Shown here: piece after piece, positions 9,309 to 18,670 of the stretch | Layout of the letters: every line of letters starts with the position of its first letter | Position numbering within the stretch: the stretch's first letter is position 1 | From: an uncultured Acetatifactor sp. | Lineage (GTDB): Bacteria; Bacillota; Clostridia; Lachnospirales; Lachnospiraceae | Direction: 5' to 3' | Length of the DNA: 64,000 bases | NCBI GenBank assembly: GCA_944384205.1 | Contig: CALWSL010000013.1 | Span: 1-64,000, forward strand | The notes under the pieces: model-generated | What the model was told of the DNA's origin: nothing | The model's database searches: none | Seen by the model: the letters and a program-made list of their open reading frames with translations, nothing else | Made by a program: the position numbers and the translations under genes

Positions 9309-11343
9309 TCTGTGTCAGCTCCTCTCCCAGTGTACTTAAGAATGTCCATACCTGATCCCACATAATTGTGACAATCATAATAACAACGATTACAACAAAG
9401 ATTAACAGGAACGTCAAAAGCACTGCTTTGATTGTCTCAAACGCCGTGTAATTATGTACTGTCTGCAACCCGATATACAAAAGAATCATTGTCCAGACAA
9501 CACCGATTACCATCGCGACACTCAGGAAAAATGCCTCGTTGGTAGTTACCACATAGGATACTGCCGTCACACCCAGGAGTACGCAGGTCAGCGGAATACT
9601 TGCATACGCAGGTATCATATAGACCTGTTTCAAGGTTCCCTGTCCGTCATTAATGGAGGTAACCAGATAGTTACATACCACGAATAAAATAATAATCGCA
9701 AAGAAACCGACCACGATTGAACTGATATCCAAGTCTTGTACATCATAATACTGATAAATAAATCCTTTTCCTAACATATATAGCATGAAGGAAATAAACA
9801 GAAGCACATACAAGATGGATGCGCCCGGTACAGTTCCTTTTTTATTGACACGAATGTCATAATAGGAATCCAGCGGATGCCGAGCCGTTGTAAAGGCATA
9901 CAGCACATCACCTACCCCCCTGATGGACATGATTTTCTTCTTACATGCCTTTTTGAAGCGTCTGACCTTCTTTTCCCTGTCAAGCTTTCCTGCCGCAAAT
10001 ACCACCAGCGCCAATGCAACGGCGCCTATAATGAAATATGCCAGATACTTCTGCAGCCAGACATTTCTAAGCTCCCAGAACGCATCGGAATACTTGCTGT
10101 GATTTCCGGCAACCTCATAATGCTCCATGGCATTTGCAAAATCATACCGGGACATATACGCATTGCCGATACCGTTATGGGCAATAACCGACATCTGGTT
10201 CAGGGCAAGAACCTCTTCCCATACCGCAAGGGCTTCCGCATAATGCCCGCCGTCATATAACTGCAATGCCTGATAGACTTTTGACGCATATTCAGTGGGA
10301 CGGTAGGACTGTACATATCCTTTGATTCCGTCAATGGTCCAGATATAACCGTTCTGATCCACTGCCATGGCAGACAACGAGGTATACAGACCGACCACAT
10401 CCATGTTAGATACATAGGAACCAAACTCAAAAATCAGCTCTCCCTCCGGCGTGTATACATCAATATAACCCGTTTTGGAACTGGTATAAATCAACAGGTC
10501 ATCATCCACCCAGATATCGGAAATATCGGCATTGCCGAAAACACTTTCCGTAAACATATTGCTTCCGTTGGTCTTATGCTTCTTGATGGGATTTCTTCTG
10601 CTTCCCAGTGTAACCGTATAAACAATACCTCTTTCATCCAGCGCAACATTTGCAAACGTAGTCGGATTGCGGTCCAGCAGACGCGCCAACTGCTCTCTGG
10701 TAAATACAACGGACTGTATCTTCTGAAAAAGCGACAGGTTTGCCTTGTTTACGGCAAAGAAGCCTAAAAAGCCTCCCTCTTGGGAAAGCTGGATAACTCC
10801 GCTGTAAACTCCTTCCCCCACAAGATAAATATTGCCGTTCTCATCCGCCGCAACCTTGGAGGGTTCAAACGCCGTCTCGCCAAATGCAGGCACTGTCGGT
10901 CTTTCAATCTTCTGAATCAGGTTAAAGTCCTTATCAAATACAAATAAAGCCTTCGCCTTGCTGTCAGCAACATAAATATCTCCATTTTCGGTTACGCAGA
11001 TTCCCTTCGGCGTCTGGAATTCCGCATAGGAAAACTCCTCCGTTACCGTATCGGCATCAATATCATACGTAACAACTCTCTTATTGCCGGTGTCCGCAAT
11101 ATACATGACATTATTTTTGTCAATATACATGTCCTCCGGTGCATTCAGACCCATCCGGGTAATCGTTCTCTCAGGAATATAGGCATCCTGCGTACGGGTA
11201 TAATAGAAATAACCCGCATCATCTGTTCTGTCAATAATGGTATAGGTATAGCTGGTGGTCTGGGACGCCTCCGATACCATCGTACTGCCAAGCCAGACTA
11301 CCGACATCACAAGTGCCATTAACGCACATCTTATCTTCTTCAT
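9298..11343 (-). CDS. NHL-repeat / TPR / Yip1 fusion membrane protein
   Basis: Unusual 681-residue protein. It has a signal peptide (about 1-28), an extracellular NHL-type beta-propeller (about 60-345) with repeated APEDMYIDKNNVMYIADTGN-like blades, a TPR-like helical stretch (about 370-435), a membrane segment near 440-460, a basic cytoplasmic link, and a C-terminal Yip1-type domain with about five membrane segments (485-680). The ATG at 11343 is chosen over a TTG one codon earlier. Position between the two permease pairs implies a role in the same importer, perhaps glycan sensing or assembly of the complex; this is inference. The architecture is what I would call 'YIP1 family protein' in related genomes. 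Confidence 0.75.
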   Translation of the reverse strand: MKKIRCALMALVMSVVWLGSTMVSEASQTTSYTYTIIDRTDDAGYFYYTRTQDAYIPERTITRMGLNAPEDMYIDKNNVMYIADTGNKRVVTYDIDADTVTEEFSYAEFQTPKGICVTENGDIYVADSKAKALFVFDKDFNLIQKIERPTVPAFGETAFEPSKVAADENGNIYLVGEGVYSGVIQLSQEGGFLGFFAVNKANLSLFQKIQSVVFTREQLARLLDRNPTTFANVALDERGIVYTVTLGSRRNPIKKHKTNGSNMFTESVFGNADISDIWVDDDLLIYTSSKTGYIDVYTPEGELIFEFGSYVSNMDVVGLYTSLSAMAVDQNGYIWTIDGIKGYVQSYRPTEYASKVYQALQLYDGGHYAEALAVWEEVLALNQMSVIAHNGIGNAYMSRYDFANAMEHYEVAGNHSKYSDAFWELRNVWLQKYLAYFIIGAVALALVVFAAGKLDREKKVRRFKKACKKKIMSIRGVGDVLYAFTTARHPLDSYYDIRVNKKGTVPGASILYVLLFISFMLYMLGKGFIYQYYDVQDLDISSIVVGFFAIIILFVVCNYLVTSINDGQGTLKQVYMIPAYASIPLTCVLLGVTAVSYVVTTNEAFFLSVAMVIGVVWTMILLYIGLQTVHNYTAFETIKAVLLTFLLIFVVIVVIMIVTIMWDQVWTFLSTLGEELTQNVF

Positions 11344-11362
11344 CAAACCTGGTCCCCTCTCC

Positions 11363-12235
11363 TTACTTGATACCGGAATGGCTCATGGTACTCATTACCC
11401 GTGACTGCATACAGATAAACATAATCAGGTTGGGAAGGAACAGCAGGATGGTTCCCGCCGCCACAACACCTCTTGCCGCAACCGCATTGTTTGTCTGCAG
11501 CGCATTCAGATAGTAGTAAATCGTCTTCATGACGTCACTGGTGATAAAGTTATTGGACGCCTCCGTTGCCTGCCATGCAGACTGGAAAGTCAGAATTGCT
11601 ACCGTCGCAATCGCAGGCTTCGTCATGGGTATGATAATTTTACGAATAACCGTGAAGTTGCCGGCGCCGTCCACATATGCCGCTTCAATCAGCGCATCCG
11701 GTACATCGTCGATAAACTGCTTCATCAGGAAAATACCGATGGGCATTGCTATCAGCGGGAAAATGTGCGCGCTCCAGGTATCAATCATTCCCAGTCTGAC
11801 AATAATGATATAACGGGGAACCGTAACCGCTACCTGCACGAACATAAGCGCCATCTGGTTAATACTGAAAAACCATTTCGTCACGCGGTACTGCCCTTTT
11901 TTGGATAACACAAAGGCACACGCAACCGTAATGTAAATATTTAAAACAACTGTAACGACCGTGACAAAAACAGAGTTCAGCAGATATCTGGTCATGGGAA
12001 CCCCGGTGGTTCCTGACAATTCAAACAATTTTCTAAAATTGTTCAGCGTCGGCTCCTTTACAATCAGCGTGGGCGGAAACGCGTACAGCTCGCCCAACGG
12101 CTTAAACGCTTCATTTGCCATATATACAACCGGCAGTATCATCAGAATGGCAATCGGTATCAATATGACGTAAAACTTAATCTGATCTGTGGAAAAATGC
12201 TTCGGATTCACTCTTTTCCCTTTTAACTTCGCCAT
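11363..12235 (-). CDS. carbohydrate ABC transporter permease (MalG type), pair 2
   Basis: A 290-residue permease with about six membrane segments and a consensus EAA loop (IEAAYVDGAGNF...IIPMTKPA). It forms the second permease pair with 12247-13146, 11 bp upstream. It has only limited likeness to the permeases at 5.1-6.9 kb, so the second pair is not a recent duplicate of the first. The gene order (binding proteins, pair 2, NHL-Yip1, DUF5696, pair 1) suggests the two pairs either form two importers for different oligomers or one mixed complex. Confidence 0.9.
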   Translation of the reverse strand: MAKLKGKRVNPKHFSTDQIKFYVILIPIAILMILPVVYMANEAFKPLGELYAFPPTLIVKEPTLNNFRKLFELSGTTGVPMTRYLLNSVFVTVVTVVLNIYITVACAFVLSKKGQYRVTKWFFSINQMALMFVQVAVTVPRYIIIVRLGMIDTWSAHIFPLIAMPIGIFLMKQFIDDVPDALIEAAYVDGAGNFTVIRKIIIPMTKPAIATVAILTFQSAWQATEASNNFITSDVMKTIYYYLNALQTNNAVAARGVVAAGTILLFLPNLIMFICMQSRVMSTMSHSGIK

Positions 12236-12246
12236 ATCACCCCTCC

Positions 12247-13146
12247 TTATTCTTTCTCTGTGAAAAGCGCTCCCGCCACCTTGGAAAAGAACGCAATCAT
12301 CAGCAGCAATACAACGGAAACTGCCGCCGCATAACCCATTTCATACCGTGAATATGCGTAGTCCTCAATATGGTTCAGAATCAGGTTTCCGGCATATTCC
12401 GGCGTGGGATTGGTACCGGACAGCGCGGGTCCGATCCAGCCGGTGTTAAACGCGCTTACGATTGCCATTACCGCACCGAACAGCATCTGGGGCTTCATGG
12501 AAGGAATCGTAATGTAGATAACCTCCTGAAAACGGTTCTTCATTCCGTCCACATATGCCGCCTCATACAGCTCTTCATTCACATTCAGAATGCCTGCAAT
12601 CATAGCCAGAAAACCGATACCCATCGCCTGCCACAAGGCTACAATAATAATAATTGTCAGCAGATAATCGGGGGACAATAAAAAGTTAATCGGCATATCA
12701 ATCCATCCGCGGCTAATCAGAAAGGAGTTCAGAATACCTCGCTGGTCCCCGGAAAATACCGTTTTCCATACCACCTGAATCATCAACGGTCCTACCATGG
12801 AGGGCATATACAGACAGAGCGTCAGGATAGTCCTTGGAACCGCCTGAATCTGCGTTACCAGCCATGCGAGAACAAAAGACAAAACGCATCCTCCCGGTCC
12901 CACAATCAGGGCATACTTAAACGTATTCGGAATAATATACTTCAAAAAAATTTCATCCTGCGTCAACAGCGAAATATAGTTTGACAGACCTGTAAAGGTG
13001 GGTGAATTAATCACGTCAAAGTAAGTAAACGATAATCCGATTGCTATAATGACCGGAATCGCAATAAACAGGGAAAACAGCAGCAGATATGGCGCCAGCA
13101 GCAGCATGGAAGTCAGAAAATCGCCGTTTCTTTTTACTTTTTTCAT
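12247..13146 (-). CDS. sugar ABC transporter permease (MalF type), pair 2
   Basis: A 299-residue permease with six predicted membrane segments and the EAA loop [16 protein letters not shown] followed by ITIPSMKPQ. It begins four bases after the stop of the large binding-protein gene, so it is translated from the same message. It is the MalF-type partner of 11363-12235. Confidence 0.9.
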   Translation of the reverse strand: MKKVKRNGDFLTSMLLLAPYLLLFSLFIAIPVIIAIGLSFTYFDVINSPTFTGLSNYISLLTQDEIFLKYIIPNTFKYALIVGPGGCVLSFVLAWLVTQIQAVPRTILTLCLYMPSMVGPLMIQVVWKTVFSGDQRGILNSFLISRGWIDMPINFLLSPDYLLTIIIIVALWQAMGIGFLAMIAGILNVNEELYEAAYVDGMKNRFQEVIYITIPSMKPQMLFGAVMAIVSAFNTGWIGPALSGTNPTPEYAGNLILNHIEDYAYSRYEMGYAAAVSVVLLLMIAFFSKVAGALFTEKE

Positions 13147-13149
13147 CTG

Positions 13150-16116
13150 TTACTCCCCCTTTCCATATTTCTCAATATTTTCAACAATCCAATCCACATC
13201 CCTGATATTGTATTCCTTCAGCAGATTGCCCCGGGTGTCTGTATATCCCAGATCAGACATCTTCTTTGTAATCTCTCTGTTAATTTCCTGAATCTTTTCG
13301 TCAATTGCAACCTGCGCTGCAGAGCCGTCCACCGCTATTGCATTCCAGATATTGGAGATATCACGTTCCAGCATATATTGTCCGGGTGTTCTGGGTACGT
13401 CGCGCAGCCATGTAAGCTGCTCTAAAATAATCTGCTTATCCTCCGTCGGAAGCGTACAGTCTGCGATTGCGTCCAGATTGGAGGGCAGCCAGATATATTC
13501 GTCACCGTAGGTAGCCTGCAGGGTATGGGCATACTCCGTCTGCACGTCATGGCTCAGCCACCATTTCATAAACGTCCAGCATTCTTCAATCTTTTCCGAG
13601 TCATTGAAAATAATGCCTCCGGTTCCCGCTGCGATATAACTTCTGTCTATCGTACCATCTTCCTGTTCCGTACCGAGAAAGTAAGCCAGCTCCCACTGCC
13701 CCTCCAGCTCAGGCGCGCCATTGGTAATCAGGTTGTAGGTCTCAAGACTTACAATACCGATAGGATATACGCCGTATCGGAAGGAATCAGCAAACTGAGG
13801 AACCTGTGTAGGAACCGAATAAATACTGAACAGTTCACCGAGCGTCTTAATTCCCAATACTGCCTCCGGTTCATTGATTGCCGTATGTAATCCGTCCTCC
13901 GTATAGAGACTTCCTCCGTTCTGATAAATCAGAGGCGTTGTCTGATAGAACCATTTGTAGCCGTCAATCGTTGCGATGTTATGGTAGAAATTCATACCGT
14001 AACGTTGTAACTCCGGCAGTACGCCGGTCAACTCTTCCCATGTGTCCGGCACCTCCATTCCCAACTGTTCAAAGATATCCTTGCGGTAAATAATCAGGTT
14101 GAAATCCGAGGTTTCCGGAACCGCGTATACTCCCTCATTGAAAACATAAGGGATAAACGCACCGGGCGTAAATCTGTCAGCTACCTCCCAGAAATCGTCA
14201 AACTGGGACAAATCATAAATCGCATCACGACACGCCAGCTCAAACGGAATATGAGACAGCAAGCCAAGCGCCATATCCGGCGTTTCGCCGGCAGCCGCTG
14301 CCAGCGTCAGCTTATTAACGTCCGGCATAACGGATATTTTAACCTTAATACCCGTCTGGGCGGTAAACTCGGAATCCGCCATTTTCTGTAACAGGTCTAC
14401 CTGTGTCACTGCACGGTTGACCCAGATATTAACAGCTTCCTCGTCCTCGTCAAGCTGATATTTCTCGGAAGTGAAGGAATAAACCAGCGTCTTTATCCCA
14501 TTTACAAGGGAAGCAAAAAAACCGACAGATTCCTTGGGAAGCTCTTCCTTCCCATAAATATAAATACGATCCAGTGCAAAGGGCTGCGCGCTGATATTCG
14601 TCGTGAAATCACCGAGCAGTCTTAAGACAGAGTTGTCCGTGCTTACACTGGAACCCGTTAGATTCTCCGTATAAAGCGCGATTTCATCGGGATATTCCTC
14701 AAGCTTGTCAAGAATACCGATTGCCCTGTCCAGTTCAGACAGCTTGGCGGATTCCACTCCGTTTGGCGCATAATACTGCAATTCGCTCTGCATAGCGTAT
14801 ATTAATGTTTCATAAGCCTCCAGATATGCCAGAGTATCCGGAATATATCTGGTGATATACCATGTGCGGTATTTATCTATCTCCGCACCGGTAATCTTCT
14901 TAATCTCAAGCGCAAACTGTGTTACATGTTCTGCAATCAGACGAGAATAACGCCACTCATCGCTGACAGGCTCCATCTCGGAACGGATGGTCAGTGTATG
15001 AGCTCCTTCTGTGAGATAAATCTCATAGGGATTTCCCTCTGCGTCAGAAAGCACTTCATTTTTCCATGCGGTATCCGTAGTGTCAAAACCATAGCACTCC
15101 AGTTCTTTAAAAGGTACCTCGCCGTCAATCTTAATACTTTCAAATACCTGAAAATCCTCTTTTTCATTCTTATAATGTAACCCCAGATGATAATATCCCG
15201 TCTGTTTTACTTCAAACTGGTAGGTCACCTCAATGCCTGCCTCCTCCCATGACACCACATTCAGCTCTTTGTACTCGGCGTCATGCGGATACAACGCAGG
15301 ATTATTGATATGGGACAAAAGCGCGGAAGTTGAATTTTTATTCAAATAATCTACACTGTTGATTTCTATGTAATCATTGATTAATTCCCCTTCGTTCTGC
15401 GCTCTGTATTCACGATAGGACGGAACACTGTCCTTTATGGCATTCACATATAATCTGCCCAAGGTAAGACCATCTGCGGAAACATTCCGGATATCAATCA
15501 CATTCTCCCCGCTCTCCAGATGGAAATACAAGGGTTCCGCTGTATAATAAGAGGTATTGTACAAATCCCTGTACTGCCAGTCGTCAATGCGCACCTGCTC
15601 CGGTGCAGTCTCATCCCCATAACGGTCCACAGGAAAATCCTTCGTCTCATCCTTCCACAAAAGCGGAAGCGTAATCATAGACATCTCTTCAAAGTAACTC
15701 TCGCCGTTAATCGTCACTTCCAGCCTGTAATCGGACAAATTTGTCCCGCCCGTATGGTAATCAAGTCCAAGACTGTACAATCCTGATTCTTTCACATTTA
15801 CAATAAACCCGGCAGATTCTTCATAATCAATACCTGCCACTGCGTAGTCATATCCTTCCTCCGATTCTCCGTCGACAGGGTCTGCCGCCGTATCTTCCAA
15901 ACCGTATACTTTTTCCCATCCTGCAATATACTCCTGATATCTGACAGTCTGAAAGGTAAGCGAATGATTCAATAAATCAAACGCTTCAGAAACCTCTTCC
16001 CCGGATACCTCTTCCACATATGCTGTTTTTTCGCGCAGTCCCACCGCCACAGTCAATAAGGCAATTACCGCGACCATAATTACTATCGGAAAAACAACCC
16101 TCTTCTTTCTTTTCAC
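13150..16116 (-). CDS. giant membrane-anchored solute-binding protein with tandem N-terminal modules
   Basis: A 988-residue binding protein. The start is a GTG at 16116, preceded by GAAGGAGAGG at good spacing; the longer reading from 16149 would put this site inside the gene. An N-terminal membrane anchor (MKRKKRVVFPIVIMVAVIALL) lacks a lipobox Cys. Two similar beta-sandwich modules follow (about 90-230 and 285-395), each with a GxYxLGLxYxxx line (GLYSLGLDYHTGG and GYYHLGLHYKNEK), resembling carbohydrate-binding folds. A helical spacer follows, then a family-1 extracellular solute-binding domain (about 570-950; motifs such as VNIWVNRAV, PDMALGLLSHIPFELA, GTGGIIFNDSEK). The double glycan-binding layout suggests capture of long chains. 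Confidence 0.85.
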   Translation of the reverse strand: MKRKKRVVFPIVIMVAVIALLTVAVGLREKTAYVEEVSGEEVSEAFDLLNHSLTFQTVRYQEYIAGWEKVYGLEDTAADPVDGESEEGYDYAVAGIDYEESAGFIVNVKESGLYSLGLDYHTGGTNLSDYRLEVTINGESYFEEMSMITLPLLWKDETKDFPVDRYGDETAPEQVRIDDWQYRDLYNTSYYTAEPLYFHLESGENVIDIRNVSADGLTLGRLYVNAIKDSVPSYREYRAQNEGELINDYIEINSVDYLNKNSTSALLSHINNPALYPHDAEYKELNVVSWEEAGIEVTYQFEVKQTGYYHLGLHYKNEKEDFQVFESIKIDGEVPFKELECYGFDTTDTAWKNEVLSDAEGNPYEIYLTEGAHTLTIRSEMEPVSDEWRYSRLIAEHVTQFALEIKKITGAEIDKYRTWYITRYIPDTLAYLEAYETLIYAMQSELQYYAPNGVESAKLSELDRAIGILDKLEEYPDEIALYTENLTGSSVSTDNSVLRLLGDFTTNISAQPFALDRIYIYGKEELPKESVGFFASLVNGIKTLVYSFTSEKYQLDEDEEAVNIWVNRAVTQVDLLQKMADSEFTAQTGIKVKISVMPDVNKLTLAAAAGETPDMALGLLSHIPFELACRDAIYDLSQFDDFWEVADRFTPGAFIPYVFNEGVYAVPETSDFNLIIYRKDIFEQLGMEVPDTWEELTGVLPELQRYGMNFYHNIATIDGYKWFYQTTPLIYQNGGSLYTEDGLHTAINEPEAVLGIKTLGELFSIYSVPTQVPQFADSFRYGVYPIGIVSLETYNLITNGAPELEGQWELAYFLGTEQEDGTIDRSYIAAGTGGIIFNDSEKIEECWTFMKWWLSHDVQTEYAHTLQATYGDEYIWLPSNLDAIADCTLPTEDKQIILEQLTWLRDVPRTPGQYMLERDISNIWNAIAVDGSAAQVAIDEKIQEINREITKKMSDLGYTDTRGNLLKEYNIRDVDWIVENIEKYGKGE

Positions 16117-16153
16117 TATTGCCCTCTCCTTCAAAAAACGTCCTTCCACTTTA

Positions 16154-16182
16154 CAGTATTCAGTATTTTAAACTGAATACTG
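16154..16182 (-). promoter_or_regulatory. intercistronic hairpin between the two binding-protein genes
   Basis: A perfect 10-bp inverted repeat (CAGTATTCAG at 16154-16163 and CTGAATACTG at 16173-16182) lies in the 105-bp gap between the two binding-protein genes. No U-run follows on the minus strand, so it is more likely an mRNA-stabilising or processing element that raises the first gene's level over the rest of the operon than a terminator. Confidence 0.55.
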
Positions 16183-16221
16183 AAAGCAGAAGGACCGTCT
16201 TAAAGCCTTTTTAAAATCAGC

Positions 16222-17916
16222 TTATTCAAAATCAGCTTCCGTATATCCATAAAAATCGGTAAGAGCTGCCTTTAAGGAAGCTTCCGCCTCTGCAAATCTA
16301 TCATTTGCCAAAGTGTTCCACTCAGGGAGCTTTGACTTAATCTCATCCTGCCAGCCGTCAGAAGCGCGTTTTGCCGTCATATTCTCATCTGAATAATAGT
16401 AAGTCCATTCATACATACATTCCTTATCTGCACCATCCTCCTGAATCTTCATAGGATATGCCTTGTCAGAAATATCCCACATCTGACCGCTCTCCCAGAT
16501 ATCAAGACAGGTGTTCCAGCCTTCCTTGTCCGCATAGGCAGCATGGATAGGAACAGAATACCAGATTTCCATCTGTTTGTCGAACTCGGAACCGGTTACG
16601 AGAGGCAGGGAATCGTTCAGCGCCGTCTTCAGCGCTCCGCCGGAGTTCCACTGCTGGTCAGCTCTTGCCTGCATTGCCTCAGTAGAAGCACACCAGTAGG
16701 TACCGAAGGTATACGCCAGTTTCAGGGACTGCTCTTCGCTCTCGCTCAGTGCAGGGTCGCCGTCATCCATCGCGTAATTATGAATAGCCATAGGGTCCAG
16801 AACAATGCCTACCGTGTTGTCACAGTAATCGGTTGCGGGTCTGGGATAAATGTCAAACTCAAAATTACAGGTAGCATCGGTAATTTCAGGGTTGGCAGCA
16901 TCACCCATCATCCAGGGATCACCGTCATTGGTTAAGCAATATCCCTGTACAAAGAAGTGATAGCTCCACCACCATCCGTCATCCATGATTTCCTGAGGAA
17001 CGCCACCCACATCGTTCTGTGTCCAGATGGTATTGTCCGCCCATGCAGGAACCAGAGACAGCATATCCTTAACTGCATCAGAATCAAGATTTACATAAGT
17101 ATCACTGGAAGCGTCATGATTGAACAGGGCATAGTTGATATCCTGCGTACCGGTATTAATCCAACTGAGGGGAATATCCATGGCTCCCCAGAAGGTGGTT
17201 TTATCACCCTGCGCAATGAAATCGGTGTAATCGTCAAGCGTCCAGTCAGGATCCGGAACGTCAATATTATTCTGCTCAGCCAGCTCAGTGTTGACAAATA
17301 CGCCCCACGGCTGAATGAACTGAGGCAGTCCTGCCTGCATTCCATAATAATTCATCATACCCATAATGGATTCGTTAAAGGACTGATATATGGGATCTTC
17401 CGCAAATACGGAGAGATCTGCACAAAGTCCCTTCTGCACATCGCCCACAAGATTTGTGGATGCCCAGATATCAGGATATTTTCCGTGCTGAGCCTTGAAG
17501 TTCTCCATTTCCTGCTGCCAGGAAGTATCATTGGAATTAGGATCATCCGCTTTTGCATAAAGATTAATCTTTACATTGGGATAGGTTTCATTAAATTTCT
17601 TTGCCATAGCATAAATGGCAGCCACATTCTGAGCAGTGATATTCTCCGGCTCCAGCGCCTGATGACCAATATCCTCATAATACTGACCGTCACCGGACCA
17701 TACCATAATAGAAATATCGCCCTCTACATCAGAATCAAGCTCGATGAAAGCGGATGTCGTATCCCCCTCTGCACCGCTGCCGTCTGCCTCTGAACCGCCA
17801 TTGTCAGAAGTAGCTACACTGTCGATAGTTGATGAGTCTTTGCCGCCACAGCCTGCCAGTGCAGAAACTGTAAGCGCTGTTGTCAGAAGTAATGCTGCAA
17901 GTTTTTTGCTCTTCAA
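16222..17916 (-). CDS. extracellular solute-binding lipoprotein of the glucan operon
   Basis: First gene of the operon: a 564-residue sugar-binding lipoprotein. The signal peptide ends in lipobox ALAGC (Cys23), followed by a Ser/Gly/Asp linker and a family-1 type binding fold (ISIMVWSGDG start, FNETYPNVKINLYA, PDIWASTN). Many Trp and Tyr residues suit carbohydrate stacking. The start codon is TTG, placed eight bases after GGGAGGA. Being first, before an intercistronic hairpin, fits high expression. The bound sugar is inferred to be beta-1,3-glucan oligomers. Confidence 0.9.
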   Translation of the reverse strand: MKSKKLAALLLTTALTVSALAGCGGKDSSTIDSVATSDNGGSEADGSGAEGDTTSAFIELDSDVEGDISIMVWSGDGQYYEDIGHQALEPENITAQNVAAIYAMAKKFNETYPNVKINLYAKADDPNSNDTSWQQEMENFKAQHGKYPDIWASTNLVGDVQKGLCADLSVFAEDPIYQSFNESIMGMMNYYGMQAGLPQFIQPWGVFVNTELAEQNNIDVPDPDWTLDDYTDFIAQGDKTTFWGAMDIPLSWINTGTQDINYALFNHDASSDTYVNLDSDAVKDMLSLVPAWADNTIWTQNDVGGVPQEIMDDGWWWSYHFFVQGYCLTNDGDPWMMGDAANPEITDATCNFEFDIYPRPATDYCDNTVGIVLDPMAIHNYAMDDGDPALSESEEQSLKLAYTFGTYWCASTEAMQARADQQWNSGGALKTALNDSLPLVTGSEFDKQMEIWYSVPIHAAYADKEGWNTCLDIWESGQMWDISDKAYPMKIQEDGADKECMYEWTYYYSDENMTAKRASDGWQDEIKSKLPEWNTLANDRFAEAEASLKAALTDFYGYTEADFE

Positions 17917-17943
17917 TCTTCTTTCCTCCCATAAAATATATTT

Positions 17944-17960
17944 TCGGATGTCCCATCCGA
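17944..17960 (-). promoter_or_regulatory. leader hairpin before the binding-protein start
   Basis: TCGGATG-GGA-CATCCGA on the minus strand forms a perfect 7-bp stem with a triloop, between the operator at 17974 and the ribosome site of the TTG start at 17916. No U-run follows, so it is a likely 5'-UTR stability element. Confidence 0.45.
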
Positions 17961-17973
17961 TAGTATTATTCTA

Positions 17974-17987
17974 TGAAAACGTTTTTG
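17974..17987. promoter_or_regulatory. LacI-family or CcpA operator upstream of the glucan operon
   Basis: TGAAAACGTTTTTG has the central CG palindrome of LacI-family sites and shares the AAAACGTTTT core with the three sites at 60107-60238. It also fits the CcpA cre consensus (TGWAANCGNTNWCA) at 12 of 14 positions. Lying about 60 bp before the start codon and downstream of any likely promoter, it would act as a repressor site. Which protein binds cannot be told. Confidence 0.5.
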
Positions 17988-18104
17988 TATAGTCATGTAG
18001 TATTTTTTCTAATTAGTATAAATTTTCCATAATTCCTTCACAAAGATTTTATTTTTTCGTTATTTTGCACAATATCAAATTAAAATTTAGTGGAATTATA
18101 CCAC

Positions 18105-18144
18105 AAAAAAACCATTCCTGCCGCACAGACAGAAATGGTTTTTT
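18105..18144 (-). terminator. bidirectional terminator between glucan operon and ABC locus
   Basis: A-rich stem AAAAACCATT / AATGGTTTTT (about 18105-18116 with 18134-18144) gives a hairpin with a U-run on either strand. It lies 17 bp beyond the minus-strand gene ending at 18161. Confidence 0.75.
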
Positions 18145-18160
18145 ATATTTTTGTTTTTAC

Positions 18161-18592
18161 TTACTCAGTCTTCCCGCCATCCATATATTTGTCAACCAGA
18201 TTGTCAACAAAAGAAATAGCAAAGTTTTCCTGTTTTAAAGCCTTTAATCCCAGCACCAGAAAGAAAAGTACTTTCACAATGTAAATTGCGTCCGTCAACA
18301 GGTTTACAATAGAATAAATAATTGAGAACGAAATATTTAAGTGAATCAATCCCAGGAAATCTGACAGCCATCCGAACAAATCCGGAATTAATCCGATTCC
18401 TGTAACCAGTACGCTGATAGACATCATAAGCGCAACCGCTTTTACACAGGTTTTCTTTAACCACACATTTTCCTCGAACAGCAGCACATAACCTGCAACC
18501 AGCAAAGTCGGCGTATATCCTCCAAACAGGGCGCAAAAGAATGCCGCTGCACCTACCAGACCTACTGAAACTCCTAATTTCGTTTTCTCCAT
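18161..18592 (-). CDS. small multi-pass membrane protein
   Basis: A 143-residue hydrophobic protein with three or four likely membrane segments, a short amphipathic start (MEKTKLGVSVGLVGAAAFF) and a charged C-terminal tail (VDKYMDGGKTE). It lies 78 bp downstream of the Gld-type ABC genes on the same strand and may be cotranscribed. I do not recognise the family; a Tic20/DUF4870-like fold is possible but not supported by a clear motif. Confidence 0.65.
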   Translation of the reverse strand: MEKTKLGVSVGLVGAAAFFCALFGGYTPTLLVAGYVLLFEENVWLKKTCVKAVALMMSISVLVTGIGLIPDLFGWLSDFLGLIHLNISFSIIYSIVNLLTDAIYIVKVLFFLVLGLKALKQENFAISFVDNLVDKYMDGGKTE

Positions 18593-18670
18593 AGCTAAGA
18601 ACCCCCTTCATGTATTTTTCCAAAATCTACATATCAATTATATTTTCAGTTCTTCACTATGTCAACTTAT

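Noticed and set aside
16957..17793. 278-codon open frame on the plus strand
   Set aside because: Antisense shadow of the first binding-protein gene.
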